Below are positions 27,408-36,143 of a stretch of 64,000 nucleotides of DNA, piece by piece. The stretch is taken from positions 62,001 through 126,000 of the forward strand of contig JAUNKV010000001.1 of assembly GCA_030532575.1 (NCBI GenBank). The letters run 5' to 3'. The translations under genes and the position numbers were made by a program. Below the pieces are notes generated by a model, which saw only the letters and a list, made by a program, of their open reading frames with translations, was not told the DNA's origin and ran no database searches. Source of the DNA: Propionibacteriaceae bacterium (lineage in GTDB: Bacteria > Actinomycetota > Actinomycetes > Propionibacteriales > Propionibacteriaceae). Positions within the stretch are counted from its first letter, which is position 1, and every line of letters begins with the position of its first letter.

Positions 27408-29755
27408 GAGGGCAGCTTCCATCGAGGTTGGACCGAGTGGGAGGGCCAGTCGATGATGGACCAGCCCGATGCGCGTGCAGCGCGCATCAACCCGATGTCG
27501 GGACTCACCGCCACCGGGTTGCCGACGGTGCGCAACATGGGAAGGTCCACGTGGCTGTCGGCATAGGCGAAGGAGGTCGTGAGGTCGATGCCGTGCAGAC
27601 CGGCGTAGTGGGTGAGCCAGGCAGCCCTGGAGTCCCCGACCATCGGCGGTCCGGTGAGGAAGCCGGTGCACAGCCCGTCGGCATCGGTGGCCAGATCAGC
27701 GGCGACGATGTGGTCGAACAGCCCCTCGAAGGGCCGGGTCAACGGCCGGATCACCCCGGTGATGAGAATCGTGGTGTGGCCTGCGGCCTTGTGTTCCCGA
27801 ATCCGCCGGATCGCCTCCGGGGAGGTCCGGTCCAGCACGAAGGGGGTGAGCCGTTCATCGACGAAACGTTCCAGTTCAGCCAGGTTGGCCCCCTCGTAGC
27901 GGCGGTAGACCTGACGCAGGAAGACCCCGCGGTCCTTGCGCTCCGCACCCAGGTAGTTCGGCAGCTGGGCGAGCACCTTCGCCAGTTCCCCGAGCCTGCC
28001 GGTCAGTCCCAGCTCGGGAAGCCGCAGCCACAGGTAGGTCTCGATGACATTGGTGGTCATCACCGTGCCGTCGAGGTCGAAGGCGGCCAGCACCGTTCCT
28101 GGCTCAGCGGGCCGGAGTTCCTTGTAGGTGGCGGAGCGGGCCTTGCGGCGTTTCCTGGCTGCTTCCAGCCGTCGTACCGGGTCCGTGATGGCCGGGGCGT
28201 GGACCTCCTCCAGGTAGTGGGTCCAGTCGATCTCGGCGGAGTCGAAACCGAAACGTTCCCGGTCCTCCTCGTGGAGCGAGTTGTGCAGGGCCAGCGTGCA
28301 GTCGTCGACGAAGTGCAGCTCGGACTGCAGGTACTCGCCGTACAGGCTGAAGTACTTGTTGAGGAAATCCAGCTGCTTGGCAGTCTTGTCGAGAGCCTGG
28401 GCTGCGGCCAGGGTGCGGCGGCCCCGCGGGGCGAAGCTGAGCAACCGGTTGCCGAGGGTGACCCCCGCACCGGCGAACCACAGCTTGCGCTCCACCGGCT
28501 CCGGCCCGGGAAAGTCCCAGGTGGCGAGCTTCGAGGAATCCTGGCCTTCGCTGTAGGGATGCTTCGAGAAATAGGAGCGGATGTGCTCGTAGATGCCCCG
28601 GAAGGTCAAGGGGTTGCGGGCACCGGAGGAGCAGTGGTAGTACTCGGGCTCCCCCACCGTCGGGGTGGTGGCGCACACGGCGACGATGGCATTGACCACG
28701 TGGTCGCAGGGAATGATGTCGATGACCGCATCGGGCGAGGCAGGGAACTCTGGCAACTGCCCCCGACCGTAGGCCAGGATGATCGGGTCCGCCATCTTGA
28801 AACCCTCGATCCACCCCGGATGGGGGTGCCGCAACGAGGACTCGACGATGGCGGGACGCACGATGGAGACCTTCATGTCGCGGCACAGATCCGCCACCAC
28901 GGCCTCCCCCATCGCCTTGGCGAAGGTGTAGACATCGGTCCAGCCGAGCGACCGGGCACGTTCGGTCCCGGCTGCCACGAGCTCCTGCTTCACCCACTCC
29001 ACGCGGCGACGTTCGGTGTCCTCGCTGGTGGTCAGGTATCCGGCCCTGCGGTGCAGCTTCTCGGCCTCCTTCCGCAGCCGCATGAGCTGCTCGGAGGTGC
29101 GGGATCGGGTCTCCACCATCGCGGCCATCGTGAGGGCCGCCTCGGTCTCGTGGGCGTAGTCCACGCTGTGGGGATGGGCGGCCTCCGGGATCGGGCCGCG
29201 ACGCCGTCCGGCCGTGTAGGCGGTGGAGATGTGGACGTAGTGCGGTACCCGCTCGAGCTCCCCCTGACGGTTGGAGCAGGACTCGCGGAACCTGGCCAGC
29301 AGGGCCTCGGTGCCGAGCACGTTGGTCCGAAATGCCGCATCGATGGGGGGATCGAAGGACACGTCCCCGGCACAGTGGACGAGCACATCGATGTCCCGGG
29401 GCAGCACGGGAACCTCTGGCAGGTCACCCTCGATCACCTCGACGCGGGCCGCCATGAGTTCTTCGACGGACCCGGACCGGGTGACGATCTCCGCGAAGAT
29501 GGGTTTCTTCAGCAGTGTCCTCACCCGATCCTCGGCGCTGAGTGACCCCTTGCGCCGGACCAGAACGGCGGTGCGGGTCTCAGGGCAGTCAACGAGGATC
29601 TTCCACAGCAACTGCTCCCCGATGAATCCGGTGACCCCGGTCATCGCGATCTTCTGCCCAGCCAGCAGGTCCTTGATGCGGCCGGTGAGCAGCGGCGGGG
29701 TGTGCAGGCGCATGGTCTCGGATGCGCCGAAGCTGGTGCGCGGGGCCGGGGTCAT
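27404..29755 (-). CDS. Fatty acyl-CoA reductase fused to a HAD-IB phosphatase
   Basis: A 783-residue two-enzyme fusion. The N-terminal half is an extended SDR of the fatty-acyl-CoA reductase (male-sterility) type: TGVTGFIG at 39-46, HISTAYTAG near 175-183 and the active-site YTFAK at 276-280. A FAR C-terminal-like region follows at about 400-530 (FDSAEIDWTHYLEEVHAPAI). The C-terminal domain (about 557-765) is HAD-IB: DLDGT near 560, LITG near 666 and YADSHVDLPML near 732. It may reduce acyl-CoA to alcohol and hydrolyse a phosphate ester. The ATG at 29755 overlaps the hisA stop; a longer frame upstream is only antiphase to hisA. Confidence 0.8.
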   Translation of the reverse strand: MTPAPRTSFGASETMRLHTPPLLTGRIKDLLAGQKIAMTGVTGFIGEQLLWKILVDCPETRTAVLVRRKGSLSAEDRVRTLLKKPIFAEIVTRSGSVEELMAARVEVIEGDLPEVPVLPRDIDVLVHCAGDVSFDPPIDAAFRTNVLGTEALLARFRESCSNRQGELERVPHYVHISTAYTAGRRRGPIPEAAHPHSVDYAHETEAALTMAAMVETRSRTSEQLMRLRKEAEKLHRRAGYLTTSEDTERRRVEWVKQELVAAGTERARSLGWTDVYTFAKAMGEAVVADLCRDMKVSIVRPAIVESSLRHPHPGWIEGFKMADPIILAYGRGQLPEFPASPDAVIDIIPCDHVVNAIVAVCATTPTVGEPEYYHCSSGARNPLTFRGIYEHIRSYFSKHPYSEGQDSSKLATWDFPGPEPVERKLWFAGAGVTLGNRLLSFAPRGRRTLAAAQALDKTAKQLDFLNKYFSLYGEYLQSELHFVDDCTLALHNSLHEEDRERFGFDSAEIDWTHYLEEVHAPAITDPVRRLEAARKRRKARSATYKELRPAEPGTVLAAFDLDGTVMTTNVIETYLWLRLPELGLTGRLGELAKVLAQLPNYLGAERKDRGVFLRQVYRRYEGANLAELERFVDERLTPFVLDRTSPEAIRRIREHKAAGHTTILITGVIRPLTRPFEGLFDHIVAADLATDADGLCTGFLTGPPMVGDSRAAWLTHYAGLHGIDLTTSFAYADSHVDLPMLRTVGNPVAVSPDIGLMRAARASGWSIIDWPSHSVQPRWKLPS

Positions 29756-30498
29756 CACGAACTCCTCCCGGTCTGAGGGCCTGCCGTCTCGATGGCCTCG
29801 GCGAGGGTGAAACGACCGAGGTAGAGCGCGGTGCCGATGATTGCCCCCTCGACGCCGTCGGCCACCATCGACCGCAGGGCGCGGAGGTCCTCGAGCCTCG
29901 CGACCCCCCCGGAGGCGATCAGCGCGGCATCCGTTCGGGCCGCCATCTCGGCCAGCAGCTCGAGATTCGGCCCGGTCAGCATCCCGTCGGAGTTGACATC
30001 GGTGACCACGAAGCGCGGGCACCCGGCGGCGGCCAGCCGGTCCAGGGTCTCGCCCCAGGGCCCGCCCTCGGTGGTCCATCCGCGAGCTGCAAGTCGCTCC
30101 CCTCGCACGTCGAGGCCGATCGCGATCCGGTCCCCGTGCTCGGCGATCACCTGCTCGCACCATGCCGGGTTCTCCAGCGCCGCCGTGCCGATGTTGACCC
30201 GACGGCACCCGGTGCGAAGTGCCCGCTCCAGGGACTCATCGTCACGGATTCCACCGGAGAGTTCCACATCGATGTCGAGCCTGCCGATGATCTCGGCCAG
30301 CAGGGGGGCGTTCGACCCACGCCCGAAGGCGGCGTCGAGGTCCACGAGGTGGATCCAGGCCGATCCTTCCTCCTGCCAGCGCAGGGCCGCGTTCAGCGGG
30401 TCCCCGAACTCCTTCTGGGTGCCCGCCACACCCTGCACCAACTGAACGGCCTGGCCGTCCTGGACGTCAACGGCGGGCAACAACTGCAATGTGTCCAC
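29755..30498 (-). CDS. hisA: Phosphoribosyl isomerase A (PriA-type HisA/TrpF)
   Basis: A 247-residue TIM-barrel isomerase of histidine biosynthesis. The N-terminus [10 protein letters not shown], the phosphate-binding loops ([10 protein letters not shown] and ALIASGGV) and the motif [13 protein letters not shown] are HisA hallmarks. In actinobacteria this enzyme (PriA) usually also performs the TrpF step; the trp cluster at 43-47 kb contains no trpF, which supports that. The GTG at 30498 is chosen because GGTAGGG lies about 9 bases upstream; a TTG at 30507 also keeps the frame open. It follows pcp by 11 bases and is coupled to the FAR/HAD fusion. Confidence 0.93.
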   Translation of the reverse strand: MDTLQLLPAVDVQDGQAVQLVQGVAGTQKEFGDPLNAALRWQEEGSAWIHLVDLDAAFGRGSNAPLLAEIIGRLDIDVELSGGIRDDESLERALRTGCRRVNIGTAALENPAWCEQVIAEHGDRIAIGLDVRGERLAARGWTTEGGPWGETLDRLAAAGCPRFVVTDVNSDGMLTGPNLELLAEMAARTDAALIASGGVARLEDLRALRSMVADGVEGAIIGTALYLGRFTLAEAIETAGPQTGRSS

Positions 30499-30509
30499 GA
30501 CGTGCAACC

Positions 30510-31103
30510 CTACCGCTTCGCCTCGTCAGCCGACAGGGTGTTCAGCGCAGCGCGGAGTCCCTTCTCCTGGCTGTCCAGGTCGAGTACCTGAGCAGGGGGC
30601 AGGTGGATGAATCCGCACCGCGGCCGGGTGGTGGTTGGCCTTTCGGCCGCGATGCCGAGCAGGGTGTAGAGCAGGGCGTTGCAGACATAGGCTCCAGCGC
30701 TCAGCGACAGCTCACCGGGCACCCCGGCTTCCCGGGTGGCCGCGAGCATCTGTTTCACCGGCAGTGTCGACCACAGGGCTGCCTCACCACCCTCGACGAC
30801 GGGCACGTCAACGGGCTGCTCCCCCGCGTTGTCCGGGATGGTGGCATCGATGAGGTTGAGGGCCACCCGCTCGAAGGTGATGCCGGTGGCCGGGGCGGAG
30901 AGCCCGAGGCACACCACGTAGCTGGGCTTCCACCGGTCGATGAGATCGCCCAGACGCTCCCGCAGCCCGGCGAACTCCACGGGCAGGACCACGCTGGGAT
31001 GGGTCCCAGCCAGGCGTTGTGCCAGCTCTCCCGAGGGATTGGTGGTTGAGCCGTCGAACGGCTCGAAGCCGGTGATGAGGATTGAGGGATCAACTGCTGT
31101 CAT
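30510..31103 (-). CDS. pcp: Pyroglutamyl-peptidase I
   Basis: A 197-residue cysteine peptidase (family C15) that removes N-terminal pyroglutamate from peptides in the cytoplasm. All three catalytic residues are visible: Glu78 in ITFERVAL, Cys141 in [10 protein letters not shown] and His167 in CGFIHLPP. The N-terminal block ILITGFEPF is also diagnostic. The ATG at 31103 has GAGAGG upstream and is preferred over an extension of 29 codons. It diverges from the sirtuin gene and leads the hisA-FAR/HAD string. Confidence 0.92.
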   Translation of the reverse strand: MTAVDPSILITGFEPFDGSTTNPSGELAQRLAGTHPSVVLPVEFAGLRERLGDLIDRWKPSYVVCLGLSAPATGITFERVALNLIDATIPDNAGEQPVDVPVVEGGEAALWSTLPVKQMLAATREAGVPGELSLSAGAYVCNALLYTLLGIAAERPTTTRPRCGFIHLPPAQVLDLDSQEKGLRAALNTLSADEAKR

Positions 31104-31175
31104 GGCTGCCTCTCGGGTGTGGGAAGTCGCATGGAAGTGTGACACGGATTGACCCGCAGGTGGAAGGATGGGGTC

Positions 31176-31952
31176 ATGAACGAGACCCACCCGCAGGTGC
31201 CGTCAGCCTTGTTGGAACACGCCAGGGCCGCCCAGAGGGTGCTGGTGCTGACCGGGGCGGGCATGTCTGCCGAGTCCGGGGTACCGACCTTCCGCGACGA
31301 ATCTGCCGGGCTGTGGCACCACCACTCCCCCGAGGCCCTGGCCACCGAAGAGGGTTGGCGGGCCGATCCCGGTCTGGTGTGGGCGTGGTATCTGTGGCGG
31401 ATCGGGACCCTCAGCCGGACCCGACCCAATGCCGGGCACTGCGCCCTGGGGAGCTGGCAGCGCTCCGGTGTGGTGGAGCGGCTGGACATCGTCACCCAGA
31501 ACATCGACGACCTCCACGAGCGTGGCGGCTCAAAGGTGCTGGCCCATCTCCACGGCAGGATTGACCGGTTCCACTGCATCGACTGTGGTCTTCCCGGGGT
31601 ACCGGACCTCTCACCGGCTGCCACCGAGCCGGTGCTGCGCTGTCCGCCGTCGCCCTGCCACCACTGCGGTGGCGATCTGCGGCCCGGGATCGTGTTCTTC
31701 GGTGAGATGTTGGACGAGTCCGACGTCGACAAGGCGGTCGAGGCCGCCCGGCAGGCTGATCTGACCCTGGTGGTGGGCACCTCGTCGGTGGTCTACCCGG
31801 CTGCCGCGCTGCCGGGGCTCGCCCAGCGCAGCGGCTCCTTCGTGGTGGAGATCAACCCGAACCCAACCGATGTGGAATGTGACCTGCGGTGGCAGACCAC
31901 GGCCGCCAGTGGACTTCCCGCCCTGGTGGCGGCGCTCGGGGTCACGTTGTGA
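31176..31952 (+). CDS. Sir2-family NAD-dependent protein deacylase
   Basis: A 258-residue sirtuin. The NAD-binding motif GAGMSAESGVPTFRD is at 27-41, TQNIDDLH at 107-114 and the catalytic His in HLHG near 126. Zinc-binding Cys are at 134/137 and in CHHC at 161/164. It removes acyl groups from lysines, classically acetate from acetyl-CoA synthetase. The ATG at 31176 follows GAAGGATGGGG; a TTG at 31149 keeps the frame open but lacks support. It is convergent with hisH across a 35-base gap. Confidence 0.93.
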   Translation: MNETHPQVPSALLEHARAAQRVLVLTGAGMSAESGVPTFRDESAGLWHHHSPEALATEEGWRADPGLVWAWYLWRIGTLSRTRPNAGHCALGSWQRSGVVERLDIVTQNIDDLHERGGSKVLAHLHGRIDRFHCIDCGLPGVPDLSPAATEPVLRCPPSPCHHCGGDLRPGIVFFGEMLDESDVDKAVEAARQADLTLVVGTSSVVYPAAALPGLAQRSGSFVVEINPNPTDVECDLRWQTTAASGLPALVAALGVTL

Positions 31953-31987
31953 CACCGGCCGGGCCGAGGCCGACCCGTCGAGGATTC

Positions 31988-32593
31988 TCAGGCCAGCCCC
32001 AGCCAGTTGCGCAGCAGCACTGTCCCGGCCTGACCTGACTTCTCGGGATGGAACTGGGTGGAGCAGACGTTGCCCCGCTCCACCGCCGCGACGAAGGGGA
32101 CCTCGTGGCTGCTGAGTGTCACCTCGGCTCCTGCTGGTGGGGTCAGTGCGGCATAGCTGTGGACGAAGTAGAACCTCTCCTGCTCAACCCCTGCGAAGAG
32201 ATGGCTCCCCTCGGGGGGCTGGACGGTGTTCCACCCCATGTGGGGCAGGCGGTTCGCCGGAAGCTGCTCCACCGGGCCGGACCAGATCCCGAGCCCTGCT
32301 GTTGCCGTGCCGTGCTCGTTGCCACTGTCGAACAGGATCTGATGGCCGACGCAGATGCCCAGCAGTGGCCGCCCGGAGGCGATCCAGTCCCGGATCAGGG
32401 GCTCCCCGTCGATGGCTCGCAACCCGGCCATGCAGGCGGCGAAGGCCCCGACCCCGGGCACGACGAGCGCATCGCAGTGCTCCAGCAGACCTCGGTCCCC
32501 GGTGAGTTGGACGCTCGCCCCCGCCTGTTCCAGGGCGCGACGAGCCGAGTGCAGGTTGCCGGAGCCGTGGTCGAGCAACCCGACCCGGGTCAC
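31988..32593 (-). CDS. hisH: Imidazole glycerol phosphate synthase glutaminase subunit HisH
   Basis: A 201-residue class I glutamine amidotransferase. The nucleophile Cys81 is in LLGICVGHQ, and the His/Glu pair is in TQFHPEKSG near the C-terminus. It supplies ammonia to HisF, whose gene is not in this window. The GTG start overlaps the hisB stop (GTGA), so it ends the hisD-hisC-hisB-hisH operon. Confidence 0.95.
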   Translation of the reverse strand: MTRVGLLDHGSGNLHSARRALEQAGASVQLTGDRGLLEHCDALVVPGVGAFAACMAGLRAIDGEPLIRDWIASGRPLLGICVGHQILFDSGNEHGTATAGLGIWSGPVEQLPANRLPHMGWNTVQPPEGSHLFAGVEQERFYFVHSYAALTPPAGAEVTLSSHEVPFVAAVERGNVCSTQFHPEKSGQAGTVLLRNWLGLA

Positions 32594-33198
32594 AGGGCCC
32601 CCTTCGTGGAGGGCACGTCCGTGACCCGCGGGTCCAGGGCGATGGCGTCCCTGAGGGCGCGGGCCAGGGCCTTGAACTCGGCCTCGACGATGTGGTGGGG
32701 GTCACGTCCGGCCAGCAGCCGCAGGTGGATGCACAGTCCGGCATTGAGACCCAAGGACTCGAACACGTGGTAGGTCATCGATCCGGCATAGGGGACCCCC
32801 GAGCCCCCGATCCTGGCGGTGACCTGCTGCTCGGGCTCGCCCGAGCACACCACGTAGGGACGGCCCGCCACATCGACGACGCAGTGCGCCAGGGCCTCAT
32901 CCAGGGGCACGGTGGCATCAGCGTAACGGCGGATGCCGACCTTGTCCCCCAGCGCCTCCTTGATCGCCTGCCCCAGCACGATTGCGGTGTCCTCGATGAC
33001 GTGATGGCCATCGATGTGGACATCCCCCTCGGCAGCGATGTCGATGTCGATGAGCGAGTGCTTCGCCAGGGCGGTCAGCATGTGGTCGTAGAAACCGACC
33101 CCCGTGCTGATGGCGGATCGCCCTGTCCCGTCCAGGTTGACCGTGACGGTGATGCTGGACTCGCTCGTGGTCCGGGTGCAGGTGGCGGTGCGGCTCAT
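32590..33198 (-). CDS. hisB: Imidazoleglycerol-phosphate dehydratase
   Basis: A 202-residue single-function HisB (no fused phosphatase). The repeated metal-binding motifs are [13 protein letters not shown] and [11 protein letters not shown] in the first half and the matching [31 protein letters not shown] in the second. It catalyses the Mn-dependent dehydration step of histidine synthesis. The ATG overlaps the hisC stop (ATGA). Confidence 0.96.
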   Translation of the reverse strand: MSRTATCTRTTSESSITVTVNLDGTGRSAISTGVGFYDHMLTALAKHSLIDIDIAAEGDVHIDGHHVIEDTAIVLGQAIKEALGDKVGIRRYADATVPLDEALAHCVVDVAGRPYVVCSGEPEQQVTARIGGSGVPYAGSMTYHVFESLGLNAGLCIHLRLLAGRDPHHIVEAEFKALARALRDAIALDPRVTDVPSTKGAL

Positions 33199-34274
33199 GA
33201 TCGGGGTCCTTCCGGGTGGATGTCACACAGGGCGTCACGCAGGGCGGCCATCTCCTCAGGCCTGCCGGCCGAGGCCCGCAGGAAACCCTCCGGGCCGGTC
33301 TCGCGGATCAGGACCCCCCGTTCCAGGAGGCCCTGCCAGGTGGCGTGCCGGTCCGGGAAGCGTCCGAACAGCACGAAGTTGGCATCCGAGGGGATCACCT
33401 CGTACCCCTGCTCCGACAGCCAGGCCTGGAATTCGCGGGCCTGCTGGGCCAACTCGGCGACCTGGGCCAGCAACTCCTGCCGGTGGGCCAGGGCCACCCG
33501 CGCCAAGACCTGGGTCTGGGTGCCCAGGTGATAGGGCAGCCGCACGATCCTGCAGGCATCGACGATGGCGGGGGACGCCGCCAGGTAGCCGACCCTGGCC
33601 CCCGCCATCGCGAAGGCCTTGCTCATCGTGCGGCTGACCACCAGGTGCTCGTGACGGTTCAGCAGGGTGAGACTGCTGGGACGGGTCGAGAACTCCTGGT
33701 AGGCCTCGTCGACCACGACCAGGGCCCGGGTGGCCCGGCAGATCTCGTCGATCACCTCTGGGGCCACCGAGGTGCCGGTCGGGTTGTTCGGGGTGGTGAT
33801 GAGCACCACGCTGGGGTGGTGCTTCTCGATGGCTCCCAGCACCAGTTCCGCATCCACACCGTGGTCCGGCCGCCTGGGCTCGGCGACATATCTGGTGCAG
33901 GTGTTGCGCGCGTACTCGGGGTACATCGAGTACGTCGGGCTGAAGGTCAGCACCGTGCGGCCGGGCCCACCGAAGGCGGTCAGGAGGTGGCTCATGATCT
34001 CGTTGGACCCGTTGGCCACCCAGATGTTCTCCGGTCGCAGCCCGTGTCCCAGATGGGCGGCGAGGTCGTGCCTGAGCTCCCAGGCCTCCCGCTCCGGATA
34101 GCGGTTCAGCCCCTTCGAGGCCTCGAAGATGGCCTCAGCGAAGGCACGTCGCAGCGTCTCGGAGGGCGGGTAGGGGTTCTCGTTGACGTTGAGCACGACC
34201 GGCACCTCCAGCTGGGGAGCTCCGTAGGGAACCTCCCCCACCAGATCGTCACGTAGTGGCAGCTGTGTGCTCAC
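33195..34274 (-). CDS. hisC: Histidinol-phosphate aminotransferase
   Basis: A 359-residue fold-type I PLP aminotransferase. The N-terminal block [12 protein letters not shown], the substrate-binding piece [12 protein letters not shown] and the PLP-lysine block [17 protein letters not shown] are those of HisC. Its GTG overlaps the hisD stop, and hisB follows directly, so the pathway position is clear. Confidence 0.95.
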   Translation of the reverse strand: MSTQLPLRDDLVGEVPYGAPQLEVPVVLNVNENPYPPSETLRRAFAEAIFEASKGLNRYPEREAWELRHDLAAHLGHGLRPENIWVANGSNEIMSHLLTAFGGPGRTVLTFSPTYSMYPEYARNTCTRYVAEPRRPDHGVDAELVLGAIEKHHPSVVLITTPNNPTGTSVAPEVIDEICRATRALVVVDEAYQEFSTRPSSLTLLNRHEHLVVSRTMSKAFAMAGARVGYLAASPAIVDACRIVRLPYHLGTQTQVLARVALAHRQELLAQVAELAQQAREFQAWLSEQGYEVIPSDANFVLFGRFPDRHATWQGLLERGVLIRETGPEGFLRASAGRPEEMAALRDALCDIHPEGPRS

Positions 34275-35572
34275 CGTTTCCTCCTGACGGTGATCGCGGC
34301 GGCGTGGCCGGGCAGGTCCTCGGCCAGCGCGAATCGCTCCACCCCGTCGGCGATGTCGGCCAGGGCATCAGCGGAATAGGAAATGACGTGGACGGTGCGC
34401 ATGAAGGAGCGCACGCTCAGCCCGGAGCTGTGACAGGCACAGCCTGCGGTGGGCAGGACGTGGGTGGAGCCGGCCGAGTAGTCACCCAGGCTCACCGGCG
34501 AGTGGTCGCCGATGAAGATCGCTCCGGCGTTGCGAATCCGTGCCGCCACGGTGGCGGCGTCACGGGTGTGGATCTCCAAGTGCTCCGCGGCGTAGGTGTT
34601 GGCCACGGCCACGGCCTGGTCAAGGTCACGCACCAGCAACACGGCTGACTGCTCACCGGTCAGTGCGGTGCGGATGCGTTCCCGGTGCCGGGTGGCACCC
34701 ACCTGACGTTCCAACTCGACGGCGACCCTGCGGGCGAGCTCCGGGGAGTCGGTGATGAGCACAGCGGCCGCCATCGGGTCGTGCTCGGCCTGGGAGATGA
34801 GATCGGCGGCGACGAAACATGGGTCGGCACTCTCGTCGGCGACGATGGCGATCTCGGTGGGCCCGGCCTCCGAGTCGATGCCGACGATTCCGCGCAGCAG
34901 CCGTTTCGCGGCCACGACATAGATGTTGCCCGGACCGGTGACCATCGACACCGGGGCGCAGACCTCTGCAACCCCGTGGGCGAACATCGCGATCGCCTGT
35001 GCCCCACCCACCGCGAGCACCTCTGTGACCCCGAGCATGTGGCACAGCGCCAGGATGTTCGGATGAGGCCAGCCGCCATGATCGGCCTGGGGTGGGGAGG
35101 CCACCGCGATCTCGGCCACACCCGCCACCTGTGCAGGGACCACGTTCATGATGACGCTGGAGGCCAGCGGTGCCAGGCCACCGGGAACGTAGAGCCCCAC
35201 CCGGTCAACCGGGATGTTGCGCACCCCGACCTCGGCCCCCGGGGCCAGACCCACTGGCGTGGGGTCGGCATCCAGCTCCAGCGCCGTCGCCACCTCCCGA
35301 CGGCGGCGGATCGCCTCCTCGAAGGCCAGCCGCAGCTCGGGGTCCAGCTCGGCCGCACACCTGGCTAGCACCTCAGCCGGTACCCGGAAGGAGGGCGGAA
35401 CCACATGGTCGAAGCGTTGAGAACATTCCCTGAGCGCCGCAGCGCCGCGCTCCCGGACGTCATCGATCACCCCGCGCACCGCCTCGGTCGCATGGGCGAC
35501 GTCCAGGGTGGCTCGTGGCATCCTGCCCCGGAAGTCGTCCAGGACCTCGGTCAGATCAATGGTTCGCAACAC
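34271..35572 (-). CDS. hisD: Histidinol dehydrogenase
   Basis: A 433-residue zinc-dependent NAD oxidoreductase for the last two steps of histidine synthesis. Diagnostic stretches are VPGGLAPLASSVIMNVVPA, LAVGGAQAIAMFAHG and DSEAGPTEIAIVADESADP. The start is a GTG at 35572 without an obvious ribosome-binding site, 6 bases after the upstream membrane-protein stop, which suggests coupling. It is first in hisD-C-B-H. Confidence 0.95.
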   Translation of the reverse strand: MLRTIDLTEVLDDFRGRMPRATLDVAHATEAVRGVIDDVRERGAAALRECSQRFDHVVPPSFRVPAEVLARCAAELDPELRLAFEEAIRRRREVATALELDADPTPVGLAPGAEVGVRNIPVDRVGLYVPGGLAPLASSVIMNVVPAQVAGVAEIAVASPPQADHGGWPHPNILALCHMLGVTEVLAVGGAQAIAMFAHGVAEVCAPVSMVTGPGNIYVVAAKRLLRGIVGIDSEAGPTEIAIVADESADPCFVAADLISQAEHDPMAAAVLITDSPELARRVAVELERQVGATRHRERIRTALTGEQSAVLLVRDLDQAVAVANTYAAEHLEIHTRDAATVAARIRNAGAIFIGDHSPVSLGDYSAGSTHVLPTAGCACHSSGLSVRSFMRTVHVISYSADALADIADGVERFALAEDLPGHAAAITVRRKR

Positions 35573-35578
35573 GATCGG

Positions 35579-36142
35579 TCAGTCTAGCGTCGCGACCCGC
35601 CTGGCCTCCGGTGCCTGCTGAGCGCTGGACTCCCCGTCGGGCCAGAACGCGGCGCACAGCATGATCGGGGTGATCGCCCCGAACGGTCCGATCAGCAGGG
35701 CCGACAGGGAGTGCAGAGCCAGGTCGATGGGGACGGTGTCCCCGGCGGCTGCGGCTGCCAACCGTTGGTCGAAGTTGTTCGGGGAGACCAGCAACCCGAG
35801 CCGCCAGACGATCACCGCACCGGCGATTCCCCCGAGCAGGGCGTGGAGACAGACCAGCCATCCGAGATCCCGGAACCGCAACCAGGCAACCACTCCGGTC
35901 AGCATCCCCACCAGACCCGCCATGGCCACGAACAGCGCATCGGAGGAGAACACGTCGGCCTGCCCGCGCTCGGTCAGGTAGGCCCCGAGTTCATTGGTGA
36001 TGACGTAGCCGGGACGATGCGCGAACACCGCCCAGGCCGCGCCCCCGATTGCTCCGGCCACGACCACGAAGATCACGAACCACAGGGTGCGCCAGGCTGG
36101 GCTGGCTTGGGCCCGGGCCCGGGTGGGCAACGTACCTGCCAT
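35579..36142 (-). CDS. Four-helix membrane protein of unknown function
   Basis: A 187-residue protein with about four hydrophobic segments (near 19-41, 66-86, 92-118 and 143-165). It resembles actinobacterial DUF2567-type proteins by size and layout, but I do not firmly recognise it. The ATG at 36142 is chosen because GGGGAG lies upstream and because the longer frame overlaps dnaE. It starts one base after the dnaE stop and ends 6 bases before hisD, so it links the two in one transcript. Confidence 0.75.
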   Translation of the reverse strand: MAGTLPTRARAQASPAWRTLWFVIFVVVAGAIGGAAWAVFAHRPGYVITNELGAYLTERGQADVFSSDALFVAMAGLVGMLTGVVAWLRFRDLGWLVCLHALLGGIAGAVIVWRLGLLVSPNNFDQRLAAAAAGDTVPIDLALHSLSALLIGPFGAITPIMLCAAFWPDGESSAQQAPEARRVATLD

Positions 36143-36143
36143 C

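Noticed and set aside
27428..29545. A plus-strand open frame of about 705 codons
   Set aside because: It is antisense to the FAR/HAD fusion, which carries clear motifs.
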